Shown: positions 36,286-46,856, counted from the stretch's first letter. The stretch is 64,000 nucleotides of DNA from an uncultured Caulobacter sp. (GCF_947036865.1 NZ_CAMQSF010000002.1:1-64000), one strand, 5' to 3'. Translations and numbers: made by a program. The notes: generated from the sequence alone by a model not told the origin.

Positions 36286-38871
36286 ATGGCCCGCTACAAT
36301 CCCAAAGACACCGAGCCCAAGTGGCGTGAAGCCTGGGCCAAAGCCGACGTCTTCAAGACCGGCGAGATCCACGACGGCCGTCCGAAATACTACGTCCTCG
36401 AGATGTTCCCGTACCCGTCGGGCCGCATCCACATGGGCCACGTCCGCAACTACGCCATGGGCGACGTGGTCGCTCGCTACAAGCGCGCCCAGGGCTTCAA
36501 CGTCCTGCACCCGATGGGCTGGGACGCGTTTGGCATGCCCGCCGAGAACGCGGCCATGGAGCGCGGCGTCCACCCCAAGGGCTGGACCTACGACAATATC
36601 GCCGCCATGCGCGAGCAGCTGAAGGCGCTGGGCATCTCGGTCGACTGGTCGCGCGAGTTCGCCACCTGCGACCCGGAATACTACGGCAAGCAGCAGGCCT
36701 GGTTCCTGCGCCTGCTGAAGCGCGGCCTGGTCTATCGCAAGGAGGCCTCGGTCAACTGGGACCCGGTCGACATGACCGTGCTGGCCAACGAGCAGGTCAT
36801 CGACGGCAAGGGCTGGCGCTCGGGCGCGACGGTCGAGAAGCGCAAGCTGACCCAGTGGTTCCTGCGCATCACCGACTACGCCGACGCCCTGATCGACGGC
36901 CTGAAGACCCTGGAGCGTTGGCCCGACAAGGTTCGCCTGATGCAGGAGAACTGGATCGGCCGCTCCAAGGGCCTGCGCTTCCGGTTCCAATTCGACGGTG
37001 AAGCCCCGGATGGCCTGGCCGAGGGACTGGAGGTCTACACCACCCGTCCCGACACCCTGTTCGGCGCCAGCTTCGTCGGCATCGCCCCCGAGCACCCGCT
37101 GGCCGAGGCGCTGGCGGTCGAGAACCCCGACATCCAGGCCTTCATCGCCGAATGCCGCAAGGGCGGCACCTCGGAAGCCGAGATCGAGAGCGCCGAGAAG
37201 CTGGGCTACGACACCGGCCTGCGGGTCAGGCACCCGCTGGACCCGTCGATCACCCTGCCCGTCTGGATCGCCAACTTCATCCTGATGGACTACGGCACGG
37301 GCGCGATCTTCGCCTGCCCGGCCCACGACCAGCGCGACCTGGACTTCGCCCGCAAGTACGGCCTGCCCGTAAAGCCCGTGGTGCTGCCGAACGGCGAGGA
37401 TCCGGCGACCTTCACGGTCGACAAGGAGGCCTATGTCGGTCCTGGCAAGATCTTCAATTCCGACTTCCTGGACGGGATGGACGTCGAGACCGCCAAGGCC
37501 GAGGCCGTGGCCCGCATCGAGGCCGCCGGCCAGGGCCAGGGCGCGACCGTCTATCGCCTGAGGGACTGGGGCGTCTCGCGCCAGCGCTACTGGGGCTGTC
37601 CGATCCCGGTGATCCACTGCCAGGCCTGCGGCGTCGTGCCCGTGCCGGAAGACCAGCTGCCGGTCGCCCTGCCCGACGACGTCACCTTCGACAAGCCGGG
37701 CAACCCGCTGCTGCGCCACCCGACTTGGCGGCACACGACCTGCCCGTCGTGCGGCGGCGCGGCCGAGCGCGAGACCGACACCCTGGATACGTTCATCGAC
37801 TCCAGCTGGTACTTCGCCCGCTTCGCCGACACGCAAGCCGCCGAGCCGGTCGGCAAGGCGGCGGCGGACCATTGGCTGCCGGTCGACCAGTATATCGGCG
37901 GGGTCGAGCACGCGATCCTGCACCTGCTCTATGCCCGCTTCATCACCCGCGCCCTGAAGGACGAGGGTCTGCTGTCGGTCGAGGAACCGTTCGCGGGCCT
38001 GTTCACCCAGGGCATGGTCACCCACGAGGCCTACAAGAACGAGGCCGGCGACTGGATCGAGCCCTCCGAGGTCGAGATCGTCGTCGAGGGGAACAAGCGC
38101 ACGGCCAGGCACGCCAAGACCGGCGCGCCGATCGTCATCGGCGACGTCGAGAAGATGTCGAAGTCCAAGAAGAACGTCGTCGCCCCCGAGGACATCTTCG
38201 AGGCCTACGGCGTCGACGCCGCGCGCCTGTTCGTGATGTCCGACAGCCCGCCCGAGCGCGACGTCCAATGGACCAACGCCGGCGTCGAGGGCAGCTGGCG
38301 CTTCACGCACCGTCTGTGGAACGAGTTCGACAGCCAGCCGGCCGGCGACTTCGCCCATGACGCCTCGGACGAGTCGGCCCTGACCCTGCGCAAGGCGGCC
38401 CACAAGCTGATCGGCTTCGTCTCGGACAGCATCGAGGGCTTCCGCTTCAACAGCGGCGTGGCGCGGCTCTATGAGTTCCTGAACGCCCTGAAGGCCGCTC
38501 CGGCGGAGGGCGCGAGCGACGCCGTCCTGGCGGCGCGCGCCGAGGCCCTGCACATCCTGGCCCGCCTGGTCGCGCCGTTCACCCCGCACCTGGCCGAGGA
38601 AGCCTGGGCCAAGATCGGCGGCGAAGGCATGGTCGTGAATGCGCCCTGGCCCAAGGCCGACCCGGCCCTGGCCGCCGACGACGAGCGCGTGCTGCCGATC
38701 CAGATCAACGGCAAGCGTCGCGGCGAGGTGAAGGTCAAGGCCGGCGCGTCGGACGACGAGGTGACCAAAATCGCTCTGGCGGATCCGAACGTCATGGCCC
38801 ACCTTGAGGGCGTCACGGTCCGCAAGGTGATCGTGGTCAAGGACCGCATCGTCAACATCGTGGCCAATTGA
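36286..38871 (+). CDS. leuS: Leucyl-tRNA synthetase
   Basis: 861 residues, standard bacterial length. The class I signatures are [15 protein letters not shown] (HIGH-type) and [10 protein letters not shown]. The CP1 editing domain (about 220-420) has [21 protein letters not shown] zinc-ribbon-like CQACGVVP...CPSCGG pair lies near 445 and 485. The C-terminal anticodon-binding and LeuRS tail end in DRIVNIVAN. lptE starts six bases after the stop. Confidence 0.98.
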   Translation: MARYNPKDTEPKWREAWAKADVFKTGEIHDGRPKYYVLEMFPYPSGRIHMGHVRNYAMGDVVARYKRAQGFNVLHPMGWDAFGMPAENAAMERGVHPKGWTYDNIAAMREQLKALGISVDWSREFATCDPEYYGKQQAWFLRLLKRGLVYRKEASVNWDPVDMTVLANEQVIDGKGWRSGATVEKRKLTQWFLRITDYADALIDGLKTLERWPDKVRLMQENWIGRSKGLRFRFQFDGEAPDGLAEGLEVYTTRPDTLFGASFVGIAPEHPLAEALAVENPDIQAFIAECRKGGTSEAEIESAEKLGYDTGLRVRHPLDPSITLPVWIANFILMDYGTGAIFACPAHDQRDLDFARKYGLPVKPVVLPNGEDPATFTVDKEAYVGPGKIFNSDFLDGMDVETAKAEAVARIEAAGQGQGATVYRLRDWGVSRQRYWGCPIPVIHCQACGVVPVPEDQLPVALPDDVTFDKPGNPLLRHPTWRHTTCPSCGGAAERETDTLDTFIDSSWYFARFADTQAAEPVGKAAADHWLPVDQYIGGVEHAILHLLYARFITRALKDEGLLSVEEPFAGLFTQGMVTHEAYKNEAGDWIEPSEVEIVVEGNKRTARHAKTGAPIVIGDVEKMSKSKKNVVAPEDIFEAYGVDAARLFVMSDSPPERDVQWTNAGVEGSWRFTHRLWNEFDSQPAGDFAHDASDESALTLRKAAHKLIGFVSDSIEGFRFNSGVARLYEFLNALKAAPAEGASDAVLAARAEALHILARLVAPFTPHLAEEAWAKIGGEGMVVNAPWPKADPALAADDERVLPIQINGKRRGEVKVKAGASDDEVTKIALADPNVMAHLEGVTVRKVIVVKDRIVNIVAN

Positions 38872-38876
38872 GACCG

Positions 38877-39377
38877 ATGAAACGCATCCTGCTCGCCGGC
38901 GCGCTGGCCCTTTCGACGACCGTGCTGTCGGCCTGCGCCGGCTTCACGCCCCTCTATGCCCGTCCGGGCGTGGAAGGCGGCCTCTCCAGCATCGAGACCG
39001 AGGCGGCCGAGGGTCGCGGCGGCTATCTGCTGCGCGAACAGCTCGACGACGCGTTCAACCATCATCAGGGCGGGCCGGCGGCCTACAAGCTCGTCTTCGC
39101 GGTCAACGAGACGCGGTTCGCCCGCGGCGTGCGCCTCGATAACGTCGCCAACCGCTATGAACTGAAGATGTCGGTGACCTGGAAGCTGCTGGACGCCAAG
39201 ACCCGCGCCGAGCTGCACAAGGGGCTCACCGACGTGTCGGTGACCTACGACTCCGCCGACCAGCCCTATGCGGCGATCGCGGCCCAGCAGGACGGTCAGG
39301 AACGGGCCGCGACCGAGGCGGCCCGCAAGATCCAGCTGGACCTCGCCACCTGGCTGGCGGCCAAGAGGCCGGCTTAG
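38877..39377 (+). CDS. lptE: LPS-assembly lipoprotein LptE
   Basis: 166 residues from MKRILLAGALALSTTVLSAC. The lipobox is TVLSACAG. The short GFTPLYA after the Cys and the sequence of alternating strands (YKLVFAVNETRFARGVRLDN, RYELKMSVTWKLLDAKTRAE) identify LptE, placed between leuS and holA as usual. It plugs the LptD barrel in the outer membrane. Confidence 0.9.
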   Translation: MKRILLAGALALSTTVLSACAGFTPLYARPGVEGGLSSIETEAAEGRGGYLLREQLDDAFNHHQGGPAAYKLVFAVNETRFARGVRLDNVANRYELKMSVTWKLLDAKTRAELHKGLTDVSVTYDSADQPYAAIAAQQDGQERAATEAARKIQLDLATWLAAKRPA

Positions 39378-39438
39378 AGCGCGTGGCGGCCGAGGGCGTG
39401 AGCGGCTTCGGCGCCCGCCACGGCGCAGGAGGCGCGTC

Positions 39439-40491
39439 ATGATCCTGTCCAAGCGTCCGGACGTCGAGCGCTTCCTGAAGGAGCCGGCGCCGGACATCCG
39501 GGCCGTAGTCATCTACGGCAAGGACCGGGGCGTGGTGCGCGACCGCGCCAACGCCCTGGCCAAGCGCGTGGTCGAGCGTCCCGACGACCCCTTCGACACC
39601 GCCCAGCTGACCGACGGCGATCTGGAGGCCGACCCGGCCAAGCTGGAGGACGAGCTGTCGGCCCTGTCGCTGATGGGCGGACGGCGGCTGGTGCGGCTGC
39701 GCCTTTCGACCGACAAGGCCGGCCCGGACAAGGCCGCCGCCGAGGCCCTGACCCGCCACGTCGAGGGCCAGCTGAATCCGGACGCCTTCTTCCTGGTCGA
39801 GGCCGGAGCGCTAGGCCGCGACTCGACGCTGCGCAAGGTCGGCGAGAAGGCCAGCGGCTGCGCCGTCATCCCCTGCTACGAGGACGAGGCCGGCGACCTG
39901 GCTCGGCTGGCGCGCGACACCCTGGCCCAGGACAAGGTCGGGCTTAACAGCGAAGCACTGGAGCTGTTCGTCTCGCGCCTGCCCAAGGAGCGCGGCGTGG
40001 CCCGCGCCGAGATCGAGCGGCTGGCGCTGTATCTAGGCCCGGGCAGCGGGGTCAACGCCACGGCGGCCGACCTGACCGACTTTCTCGGCGTAGAGCCCGA
40101 GGCCTCGCTCAGCGACGCCGCCGCCGACGCCTTCGGCGGCAAGATCGGCCCGGCCCAGCAGGCCCTCCGGCGCGCGGCGGCCGAGGGCGAGGGCGGACCG
40201 GCGGCGGTCCGCGCGATCAGCTTCTATCTGAACCGTCTGCGCCGCGTGCTGACCCTCCACAAGAACGGCGTCGACCTGCAGGCCGCCGCCAAGGCCGCCG
40301 GCGTGTTCTGGAAGCAGGAGCGCGAATTCCTGCGTCAGGCGCGCGGCTGGAACCTGGAAGCGATCCTCGAGGTCCAGGGCGAGGTGCTGGCCGCCGATCG
40401 CGCTTGCAAGACCTCCGGCTCGCCCGACCAGCTGATCGCCGAGCGCCTGGCGCTGATGATCGCCGGCCGCGCCCGGCGCCTGGGGCTCTGA
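39439..40491 (+). CDS. holA: DNA polymerase III subunit delta
   Basis: 350 residues, starting MILSKRPDVERFLKEPAPDI after a strong ribosome site (caggaggcg). The Walker-type region is degenerate (IYGKDRGVVRDRANAL), as in all HolA. The rest has the DNA_pol3_delta layout: LEDELSALSLMGGRRLVRLR, GCAVIPCYEDEAGDL, RGVARAEIERLALYLG and KQEREFLRQARGWNLEAIL. It opens the sliding clamp as part of the clamp loader. leuS-lptE-holA is a conserved order. Confidence 0.93.
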   Translation: MILSKRPDVERFLKEPAPDIRAVVIYGKDRGVVRDRANALAKRVVERPDDPFDTAQLTDGDLEADPAKLEDELSALSLMGGRRLVRLRLSTDKAGPDKAAAEALTRHVEGQLNPDAFFLVEAGALGRDSTLRKVGEKASGCAVIPCYEDEAGDLARLARDTLAQDKVGLNSEALELFVSRLPKERGVARAEIERLALYLGPGSGVNATAADLTDFLGVEPEASLSDAAADAFGGKIGPAQQALRRAAAEGEGGPAAVRAISFYLNRLRRVLTLHKNGVDLQAAAKAAGVFWKQEREFLRQARGWNLEAILEVQGEVLAADRACKTSGSPDQLIAERLALMIAGRARRLGL

Positions 40492-40530
40492 GGGCCGCCG
40501 ACCTCGAAAATCGAGGCCTTTGCGGCCCTG
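40491..40530 (+). terminator. Nested hairpin terminator after holA
   Basis: AGGGCCGC (40491-40498) pairs with GCGGCCCT (40523-40530), enclosing a second stem CCTCGA-AAA-TCGAGG at 40502-40516. No T run follows. It lies between convergent holA and parB. Confidence 0.6.
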
Positions 40531-40655
40531 TGGACGGTTCGCGAGAAAGCGTTACTAGACAAAAGCTTGCGGCCGAAATCGGCGGGAACCGCCCTCGCCT
40601 CACGAAAATGGCGCCATCCAGCATACGGAAAGGCGCTGCTCCGCGCGCGACAGAG

Positions 40656-40692
40656 GCGATTTTCGCGCGCCGTTTTCGGGCCAGAAAATCGC
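40656..40692. repeat. Inverted repeat downstream of parB
   Basis: GCGATTTTC (40656-40664) and GAAAATCGC (40684-40692) form a perfect 9-bp stem. On the parB strand it lies about 40 bases after the stop, and its A/T-rich arms could act as a terminator. The rest of the 238-bp holA-parB gap shows no gene. Confidence 0.5.
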
Positions 40693-40729
40693 GCATCCGC
40701 ACTCATTTAAGTGCAAGCGACCAGATCGC

Positions 40730-41614
40730 TCAGACCCCGCGGGTCAGGCGGTTGCAGAGGTCGTCGAGCTGCTCGAGCGTCGCATAGCTGATGGTCAGGG
40801 TCCCGGCCGCGCCGCGATGGTCGATCGAGACGTCCAGGCCCAGGACCGACGACAGGTCCGCCTCCAGCGCCTGGGTGTCGGTGTCCTTGACGCGAGCCGG
40901 CCGCCCGCCCTTGTTCTTGGCCGGCGTCGCCGACGGCGCTTTGCGGGCCAAGGCCTCGGTCTCGCGAACCGACAGCCCGCCTTCGATGATCTGCTTGGCC
41001 AAGGCCACCGGATCGGCGGCGGCGGCGATGGCGCGGGCGTGACCGGCCGACAGCTCGCCGCTGACCAGGTACGACTGCACCTCGTCCGGTAGGGCCAGCA
41101 GCCGCATCGTATTGGCCACATGGCTGCGGCTCTTGCCGATCGTCTGGGCGATGGCGTCCTGGGTGCGCTCGAACTTCTCCATCAGCACCTTGTAGGACAG
41201 CGCCTCTTCCAGGACGTTCAGGTCGGCCCGCTGGACGTTCTCGATGATGCCGATCTCCAGCACCGCCAGGTCGTCGAGTTCGCGCACCATGATCGGCACG
41301 CTGCGCAGGCCCGCCCGCTGGGCCGCCCGCCAGCGACGCTCGCCCGCCACGATCTGGTATTCGCCGGCCGCCCCCGGGGCGGGCCGCACCAGGATCGGCT
41401 GCAGGACCCCCTTCTCGCGGATCGAGTTGGCCAGGTCTTCCAGGTCGTCCTCGCGGAAGGTCCGGCGGGGCTGATCGGGATTGCGCTTCAGCAGCTCGAT
41501 CGGCGCGTCCCGCGACCCGGCGCTGGTGTCGCCCGGCGCCTGGGCCGGCGCGGCGTCGACCTCGCCCAACAAGGCGGACAGACCGCGACCCAGACCACGA
41601 CGCCCCTCGGACAT
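40730..41614 (-). CDS. parB: Chromosome-partitioning protein ParB (CTP-dependent clamp)
   Basis: 294 residues from MSEGRRGLGRGLSALLGEVD, exactly the size of C. crescentus ParB; earlier in-frame ATGs were not chosen. The N-terminal ParA-stimulating peptide is RRGLGRGLSALL. The CTP-binding motifs are RNPDQPRRTF, GEYQIVAGERRWRAAQRAG and the ENVQRADLN motif. The parS-binding helix-turn-helix is TIGKSRSHVANTMRLLALPD, and the C-terminal dimer domain is about 235-294. It loads on parS at 45071 and 45566, slides along DNA and tethers origins to the cell poles with ParA and PopZ/MipZ. Confidence 0.98.
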   Translation of the reverse strand: MSEGRRGLGRGLSALLGEVDAAPAQAPGDTSAGSRDAPIELLKRNPDQPRRTFREDDLEDLANSIREKGVLQPILVRPAPGAAGEYQIVAGERRWRAAQRAGLRSVPIMVRELDDLAVLEIGIIENVQRADLNVLEEALSYKVLMEKFERTQDAIAQTIGKSRSHVANTMRLLALPDEVQSYLVSGELSAGHARAIAAAADPVALAKQIIEGGLSVRETEALARKAPSATPAKNKGGRPARVKDTDTQALEADLSSVLGLDVSIDHRGAAGTLTISYATLEQLDDLCNRLTRGV

Positions 41615-41685
41615 ACCGGGCTCTCCCACCACGACGGACTCCATCACAAGCTCACAAGTTCACGGGAAAAAGACGGCGCTGGGCC

Positions 41686-42489
41686 TCAGGCGGCCTGGGC
41701 CTGGCGATCGCGCTCGCGGCTGATCACCTCGCGCGCCAGCTTCAGATAGGCTTGGCTGCCGGCGCACTTGAGGTCGTAGAGCAGCACCGGCTTGCCGAAG
41801 GACGGCGCTTCCGACACCCGCACGTTGCGGGGGATGACCGCGTCATAGACCTTGTCGCCGAAGTGCTCGCGGACGTCCTTGGCCACCTGTTCCGACAGGC
41901 TGTTGCGGCGGTCGTACATGGTCAGCACGACGCCCTGGATCTCCAGGCGCGGGTTCAGGCTGCCGCGCACGCGCTCGATGGTGCGCATCAACTGGGTCAG
42001 GCCTTCCAGGGCGAAAAACTCGCACTGCAGCGGCACGAAGACCGCGTCGGCGGCGGTCATCGCGTTGACCGTCAGCACGTTCAGCGACGGCGGGCAGTCA
42101 ATCAGCACATAGGTGTAGGGGCCGCCGGCCCGCAGCGGCTCCAGGGCGTCGCGCAGGCGGTAGGACCGGCGGGCGGTCTGACCCAGTTCGATCTCGACCC
42201 CGGACAGGTCGGCGTCGGCCGGTATGACGTCGAGGCCCGGCAGCTCGGTCTTCACGGCGGCGTCCAGCACCGGCGACTCGCCCATCAGCACGTCGTACAG
42301 CGTGGTTCGCCGAAGCGTGCGACCGATGCCGAGGCCGGTGGAACAGTTGCCCTGCGGGTCGGCGTCGATCAGCAGCACCCGCTCGCCGCAGGCGGCCAGG
42401 GCGGTGCCCAGATTGATCGCGGTCGTGGTCTTGCCGACCCCGCCCTTCTGGTTGGCGATGGCGAGGACGCGGAGAGGATTAGCGGACAC
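41686..42489 (-). CDS. parA: Chromosome-partitioning ATPase ParA
   Basis: 267 residues. The deviant Walker A is NQKGGVGKTTTAINLGTAL, Walker A' is VLLIDADPQGN, and Walker B is YVLIDCPPSLNVLTVNAM. Nonspecific DNA-binding basic residues lie in the C-terminal part. It forms the nucleoid gradient that moves ParB-parS across the cell. It overlaps rsmG by 11 bases and is followed by parB after 71 bp. Confidence 0.98.
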   Translation of the reverse strand: MSANPLRVLAIANQKGGVGKTTTAINLGTALAACGERVLLIDADPQGNCSTGLGIGRTLRRTTLYDVLMGESPVLDAAVKTELPGLDVIPADADLSGVEIELGQTARRSYRLRDALEPLRAGGPYTYVLIDCPPSLNVLTVNAMTAADAVFVPLQCEFFALEGLTQLMRTIERVRGSLNPRLEIQGVVLTMYDRRNSLSEQVAKDVREHFGDKVYDAVIPRNVRVSEAPSFGKPVLLYDLKCAGSQAYLKLAREVISRERDRQAQAA

Positions 42490-43129
42490 GGGAAAGCCTC
42501 TTCACTTGAACGACGCGGCCGCGAGGGTCGCTTTGACTGGGGCGCAGCTCGGACTCGAAGGTCCAGGCCTTGGCGGCCTCGGACAACTCGGCGGCGACAT
42601 CCTGGCCCTTCAGGAACAGGCCCGTGGCGCCGGCGCGCAGATAGGGTTCGGCGAAGCCGAGAAGCTTGGTCATCGGCGCGCAGGCCCGCGCGGTCACGAT
42701 GTCGACCTTCAGCTTCAGGTCCTCGGCCCGGGCGTTGTGAATCTGGACCGGCAGGTCGAGGTCCTTGGCGACCACCTCGAGGAAGCGGCAGCGCTTGGTC
42801 ATCGACTCCACCAGGTGAACCTTGGCCCCGGCCCTACCCTTCAGCAGTATGGCCAGCACGACGCCGGGAAGCCCAGCCCCGGCGCCGAGATCGGCCCAGG
42901 TCGTCGCCTCGGGCGCCAGGGCCAGCAGCTGCGAGCTGTCCAGCGCGTGCCGCGTCCAGTAGGTCGCGATCGTCAGCGGCCCGACCAGGTTCATGACCGC
43001 GTTCCACTCGGCCAGCAGCGTCTGGAAGCGCGCGAGGTCGGCGATCTGCGCGTCGGACGCCCCGGTCAGGGCTTGGTAGCCCGCCGCGTCCAACACGGGT
43101 TCGGGAACGAGAGCGAGATCAGGCGGCAC
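42479..43129 (-). CDS. rsmG: 16S rRNA (guanine-527-N7)-methyltransferase
   Basis: 216 residues from a GTG start that overlaps the mnmG stop by 11 bases. The SAM-binding region is [33 protein letters not shown] and [11 protein letters not shown] are the RsmG family signatures. It modifies G527 of 16S rRNA (loss gives streptomycin resistance). It is the usual gidB neighbour of gidA and parA. Confidence 0.95.
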   Translation of the reverse strand: MPPDLALVPEPVLDAAGYQALTGASDAQIADLARFQTLLAEWNAVMNLVGPLTIATYWTRHALDSSQLLALAPEATTWADLGAGAGLPGVVLAILLKGRAGAKVHLVESMTKRCRFLEVVAKDLDLPVQIHNARAEDLKLKVDIVTARACAPMTKLLGFAEPYLRAGATGLFLKGQDVAAELSEAAKAWTFESELRPSQSDPRGRVVQVKRLSRVR

Positions 43130-44975
43130 GGCCGCGCCGCACGTGCGCCAGCAGCGCGGTCAGCGCCCCCGGCGTCACGCCCTCGATGCGGGCCGCCTGG
43201 CCCAGGGTCAGCGGGCGCACGCGCTCCAGCTTCTCGCGCACCTCGTTCGACAGACTGCCGATCGCCGCGTAGTCGAGATCGGCCGGCAGCCGAAGATCCT
43301 CGTCCTTGCGCAGCGATTCGGCGTCGGCGCGCTGGCGGTCCAGATAACCGGCATAGGCCGCCTCGATCTCGATCTGCTCGCGCACGTCGGCGTTCCACGT
43401 GAAAACCTCGGGCCAGATCCGGCCGAGATCGTCGAGCGTCACGTCCGGATAGGCCAGCATGGCGAACACGTCACGGCGGACGCCGTCGCTATTGACCTTG
43501 AAACCGGCTTGCACGGCCTCCTTGGGCGTCAGGGTCACCGACCGGGCAAAGGTCCGCGCCGTCTCCAGCCGCGCCTTCTTCTCCGCCCAGGCTTGGGCGC
43601 GGCGCTCGCCAACGACGCCAAGCGCGACGCCGCGATCGGTCAGCCGCTGGTCGGCGTTGTCGGCGCGCAGGGTCAGCCGGAATTCGGCGCGGCTGGTGAA
43701 CATCCGATAGGGCTCGGTGACGCCCCGTGTGACGAGGTCATCGATCATCACCCCGATATAGGCCTCGTCGCGCGCGAACAGCGCCGGCTCGCGGCCTTGC
43801 GCCGCCAGCGCCGCGTTCAGGCCGGCGACCAAGCCTTGCGCCCCCGCCTCTTCGTAGCCCGTGGTGCCGTTGATTTGCCCGGCCAGATAGAGACCTGGCA
43901 GGCGCTTGGTCTCCAGGGTCGCGTAAAGCTCGCGCGGATCGACATAGTCATATTCGATCGCATAGCCGTAGCGGATGACCTCCACGGCCTCGAGCCCCGG
44001 AATGGTCCGCAGGAACAGCAGCTGGGTCTCTTCCGAAACCGAGGTCGAGATGCCGTTCGGATAGACGGTGGGATCGTCCAGGCCTTCGGGCTCCAGGAAG
44101 ATCTGGTGGCTGGTCTTGTCGGCGAAGCGGACGACCTTGTCCTCGATCGACGGGCAGTAGCGCGGGCCGATCCCCGTGACACGACCGCCATAGACGGCGG
44201 ATTCGCCGAGTCGTTCGGCGATGATCCGGTGGGTCTCCTCGGTCGTGTAGGTGACGCCGCAGGCGATCTGGGGAACGTCGATCCGGTCATTGAGATAGGA
44301 GAACGGCACGGGCTGGTCGTCCGCCGCCTGGCTCTCCAGACGATCCCAGGCGATGGTGCGGCCATCGAGCCGCGCGGGCGTGCCTGTCTTCAGCCGACCC
44401 ATCTGGAAGCCGAGACCATACAGGCGGTCCGACAGGCCGATCGCGGGTTGATCGCCAACCCGGCCAGCCGGGATACGCTCTTCGCCCCGATGGATCACGC
44501 CTTTCAGGAACGTGCCGGTGGTGAGGATGACCCGTGGAGCGGGGTAGGTCCGCCCCTCCCCGTCCACGGCCCCCACGACCTTGCCGTCCTTAACGATCAG
44601 GTCTTCCGCGGCGGCGGCGATGATGTCGAGATTGGCAGTGGCGGCCAGTTCAGCCTGCATCGCCTCGCGATAGAGCTTGCGGTCGATCTGGGCGCGCGGC
44701 CCCCGGACGGCGGGTCCCTTCGAGCGGTTCAGCATCCGGAACTGGATGCCGGCCTTGTCGGCCATCCGCCCCATCAGGCCGTCCAGCGCGTCGATCTCCC
44801 GCACCAGATGCCCCTTGCCCAGGCCACCGATGGCCGGGTTACACGACATCTCGCCGATGGTTTCGAGCTTGTGGGTCAGCAGCAGGGTGCGCGCGCCCGC
44901 GCGCGCCGAGGCGGCCGCCGCCTCGCAGCCGGCGTGGCCGCCGCCGATGACTATGACATCCCAGGACTTGGACAA
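43119..44975 (-). CDS. mnmG: tRNA uridine 5-carboxymethylaminomethyl modification enzyme MnmG
   Basis: 618 residues if translation begins at the TTG at 44975 ([20 protein letters not shown]), which has a gaggcg ribosome site 6 bases upstream; no in-frame ATG fits, and an earlier start would add 18 residues. The FAD motif is [10 protein letters not shown]. The conserved [28 protein letters not shown] ([20 protein letters not shown]) and C-terminal helical domain are complete. With MnmE it modifies wobble U34. It carries a parS-like site at 43392-43405. Confidence 0.96.
   Translation of the reverse strand: MSKSWDVIVIGGGHAGCEAAAASARAGARTLLLTHKLETIGEMSCNPAIGGLGKGHLVREIDALDGLMGRMADKAGIQFRMLNRSKGPAVRGPRAQIDRKLYREAMQAELAATANLDIIAAAAEDLIVKDGKVVGAVDGEGRTYPAPRVILTTGTFLKGVIHRGEERIPAGRVGDQPAIGLSDRLYGLGFQMGRLKTGTPARLDGRTIAWDRLESQAADDQPVPFSYLNDRIDVPQIACGVTYTTEETHRIIAERLGESAVYGGRVTGIGPRYCPSIEDKVVRFADKTSHQIFLEPEGLDDPTVYPNGISTSVSEETQLLFLRTIPGLEAVEVIRYGYAIEYDYVDPRELYATLETKRLPGLYLAGQINGTTGYEEAGAQGLVAGLNAALAAQGREPALFARDEAYIGVMIDDLVTRGVTEPYRMFTSRAEFRLTLRADNADQRLTDRGVALGVVGERRAQAWAEKKARLETARTFARSVTLTPKEAVQAGFKVNSDGVRRDVFAMLAYPDVTLDDLGRIWPEVFTWNADVREQIEIEAAYAGYLDRQRADAESLRKDEDLRLPADLDYAAIGSLSNEVREKLERVRPLTLGQAARIEGVTPGALTALLAHVRRGRAA
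43392..43405. promoter_or_regulatory. Imperfect parS-like site inside mnmG
   Basis: GTTC-CACGTG-AAAA differs from the consensus GTTT-CACGTG-AAAC at two positions, with the central CACGTG intact. Confidence 0.5.
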
Positions 44976-45070
44976 AGAACGCGCCTCAATGCGAACGCCC
45001 CCGGACGAGCGGGGGCGTTGGACTCGCAATATACGCCAAACAGGCGAGACGGTCGATGTGACTCATCGAC

Positions 45071-45084
45071 GTTTCACGTGAAAC
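45071..45084. promoter_or_regulatory. parS: parS centromere site (perfect palindrome, mnmG-mnmE intergenic)
   Basis: GTTTCACGTGAAAC is identical to the ParB-binding consensus. It lies about 8.4 kb left of Cori, in the 165-bp gap between mnmE and mnmG, matching the 8-kb Cori-parS distance known in C. crescentus. Confidence 0.95.
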
Positions 45085-45140
45085 GCCTGGACAGCCTCTG
45101 TGAACGTCCTGTGGATGGAGGTGGGATCGACTCTGTTTCG

Positions 45141-46481
45141 TCACTTCCCGATACAGAAGGTCGAGAAGACGCGGCCCAGGACATCCTCGGGATCGACGCG
45201 GCCGGTGATCTTCTCCAGCGCTCGTCCGGCCAGCCGGACGTCCTCGGCCGCCAACTCGACCTCAAGCCCGATCTCCGAAAGCGCGCGCTCGAGGTAGGCC
45301 CGCGCCTCGCCGAGGCGTTCGGCGTGCCGCAGGCGCGTGGCGGCGGGAAACTCTGCGCCAGCCAGGGCGGACGCGACGTGCTCGCCCAGGGCCAGCCGGA
45401 GGGCGCCCACCGACTGGGCGGACGCCGCCGAGACACGCTTCACGTGGAGATCCTCGGACAGCCCCCACGCTTCCGCCTCATCCAAGGCCTGGGCGTTGGC
45501 GATGTCGGTCTTGCTGAGCACGAGCCAGTCGCCGGGCCGGATGGTCGCGTCCCGCGTCGCGGGATGTTTCACGTGAAACCCATCGACGACCCATAGCCTA
45601 AGGTCAGCCTCGTCCGCCCACGCTCGTGCTCGACGGACCCCCTCAGCCTCGACAAGGTCCGACGTCTCCCTCAGCCCCGCTGTGTCCGCGATCAGAACGC
45701 GGTAGCCGGCGAGCGCCATCGGGACTTCGATAATGTCCCGCGTCGTCCCGGGAATATCCGTGACGATCGCGGCGTCGCGTTCGACAAGCGCGTTCAGCAG
45801 CGTGCTCTTGCCGGCGTTCGGCGCGCCGACCAGAGCGATCCGATAACCGTCGCGCACACGCCGCCCTCGCTCCGCGTCCGCCAGGGCCGCGTCGAGCTCG
45901 GCCTTCAGCTTGCGAAGACCGGGACGCGCGCGCTCCGCCACCGCTTCCGGCAGCTCCTCGTCGGGAAAGTCGACGGCGGCCTCCAGCATGGCCAGGGACT
46001 GCACCAGAAGCTCTCGCCAGTGATCATAGCGCCGGCTGAGCGCGCCGCCGACCTGCCCCAAAGCCTGTCGCCGCTGGGCCTCGGTCTCGGCGTCCACCAG
46101 ATCCGCCACCCCCTCGGCCTGGGCGAGATCCAGTTTTCCATTCTCGAACGCGCGCCGCGTGAACTCGCCGGGCTCGGCCAACCGAAGGCCCAAGTCCGCC
46201 AGAGCCGCCATCAGCGCCTCGACGACCGCCCGTCCGCCATGCACGTGAAACTCGGCGCTGTCCTCGCCGGTAAAGCTGGCGGGGCCCGCGAAGCGCAGGA
46301 CCAAGGCTTCGTCGATCGCCTTGCCGCCATGGCGCAACGTCCGCAACGACGCCACGCGCGGCGCCGGCGCCCGCCCCGCCAGAGCCTCGATCACCGTCAC
46401 GGACTTGGGGCCGGAGATGCGCACCACGGCGACCGCCGCGCGCCCGGCCGCCGTCGCCGGGGCGAAGATCGTGTCGCTCAT
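45141..46481 (-). CDS. mnmE: tRNA modification GTPase MnmE
   Basis: 446 residues. The N-terminal THF-binding domain opens [21 protein letters not shown] helical domain precedes the GTPase inserted at about 215-375: G1 [10 protein letters not shown]2 in [11 protein letters not shown]3 DTAG and G4 SKTD. The C-terminal FCIGK holds the catalytic Cys used for modifying wobble uridine. A perfect parS lies inside the GTPase region at 45566-45579 and is translated as part of GFHVKH. Downstream genes mnmG, rsmG, parA and parB follow on the same strand. Confidence 0.97.
   Translation of the reverse strand: MSDTIFAPATAAGRAAVAVVRISGPKSVTVIEALAGRAPAPRVASLRTLRHGGKAIDEALVLRFAGPASFTGEDSAEFHVHGGRAVVEALMAALADLGLRLAEPGEFTRRAFENGKLDLAQAEGVADLVDAETEAQRRQALGQVGGALSRRYDHWRELLVQSLAMLEAAVDFPDEELPEAVAERARPGLRKLKAELDAALADAERGRRVRDGYRIALVGAPNAGKSTLLNALVERDAAIVTDIPGTTRDIIEVPMALAGYRVLIADTAGLRETSDLVEAEGVRRARAWADEADLRLWVVDGFHVKHPATRDATIRPGDWLVLSKTDIANAQALDEAEAWGLSEDLHVKRVSAASAQSVGALRLALGEHVASALAGAEFPAATRLRHAERLGEARAYLERALSEIGLEVELAAEDVRLAGRALEKITGRVDPEDVLGRVFSTFCIGK
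45566..45579. promoter_or_regulatory. parS: parS centromere site (perfect palindrome inside mnmE)
   Basis: GTTTCACGTGAAAC, identical to the intergenic copy 495 bp away. It lies in the mnmE coding region, where it specifies the residues around FHVK. Confidence 0.93.
46238..46251. promoter_or_regulatory. Half parS-like site inside mnmE
   Basis: CATG-CACGTG-AAAC keeps the core and one perfect arm only. It may be a weak ParB site or the chance coding of HV-type residues. Confidence 0.3.
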
Positions 46482-46485
46482 GCCC

Positions 46486-46728
46486 TTAGGGTTTCCCGAC
46501 GGCCGCGCCGGCCGCCGCGGTCATCAACTTGCGGAACGACTCCTGGGCGCCGGCGCCGAACGCCATCCAGTTCTTCATCAGCTCTTCCGGGGCCAGCATC
46601 GCCATGTTGGCGTCCATCCGCGCCTGCATCTCCTGGACCAGATGGTCGTTCAGGGCGCTGACATCGGGCAGGCCCAGGAAGGCGCGCGCCTCCACCGGCG
46701 TGCAGTCGATCTCGATCGTCATCTTCAT
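46486..46728 (-). CDS. Small DUF6489-like protein upstream of mnmE
   Basis: 80 residues from [20 protein letters not shown]; a GTG one codon earlier is possible. It opens with a strand like that of polyhydroxyalkanoate-associated and DUF6489 proteins ([18 protein letters not shown]), followed by helices [14 protein letters not shown] and [20 protein letters not shown]. No catalytic residues are evident. It ends four bases before mnmE and so appears to head that operon. It is conserved in alphaproteobacteria in this place. Confidence 0.7.
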   Translation of the reverse strand: MKMTIEIDCTPVEARAFLGLPDVSALNDHLVQEMQARMDANMAMLAPEELMKNWMAFGAGAQESFRKLMTAAAGAAVGKP

Positions 46729-46856
46729 CACGGGTTCCCTTCGGTCAGGGCACGATATTGTTATGGGCGAGGGTCGCGTCGGCAGGTTAGAGCGCTTCGG
46801 TCGAAAGTCACATCGGTCCTGTTTTTCAAAGGACCTGGCACGGACGGAGAGCCCCG

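Noticed and set aside
45437..45450. GCTT-CACGTG-GAGA as a further parS
   Set aside because: Four mismatches outside the core; CACGTG alone is expected to occur by chance.
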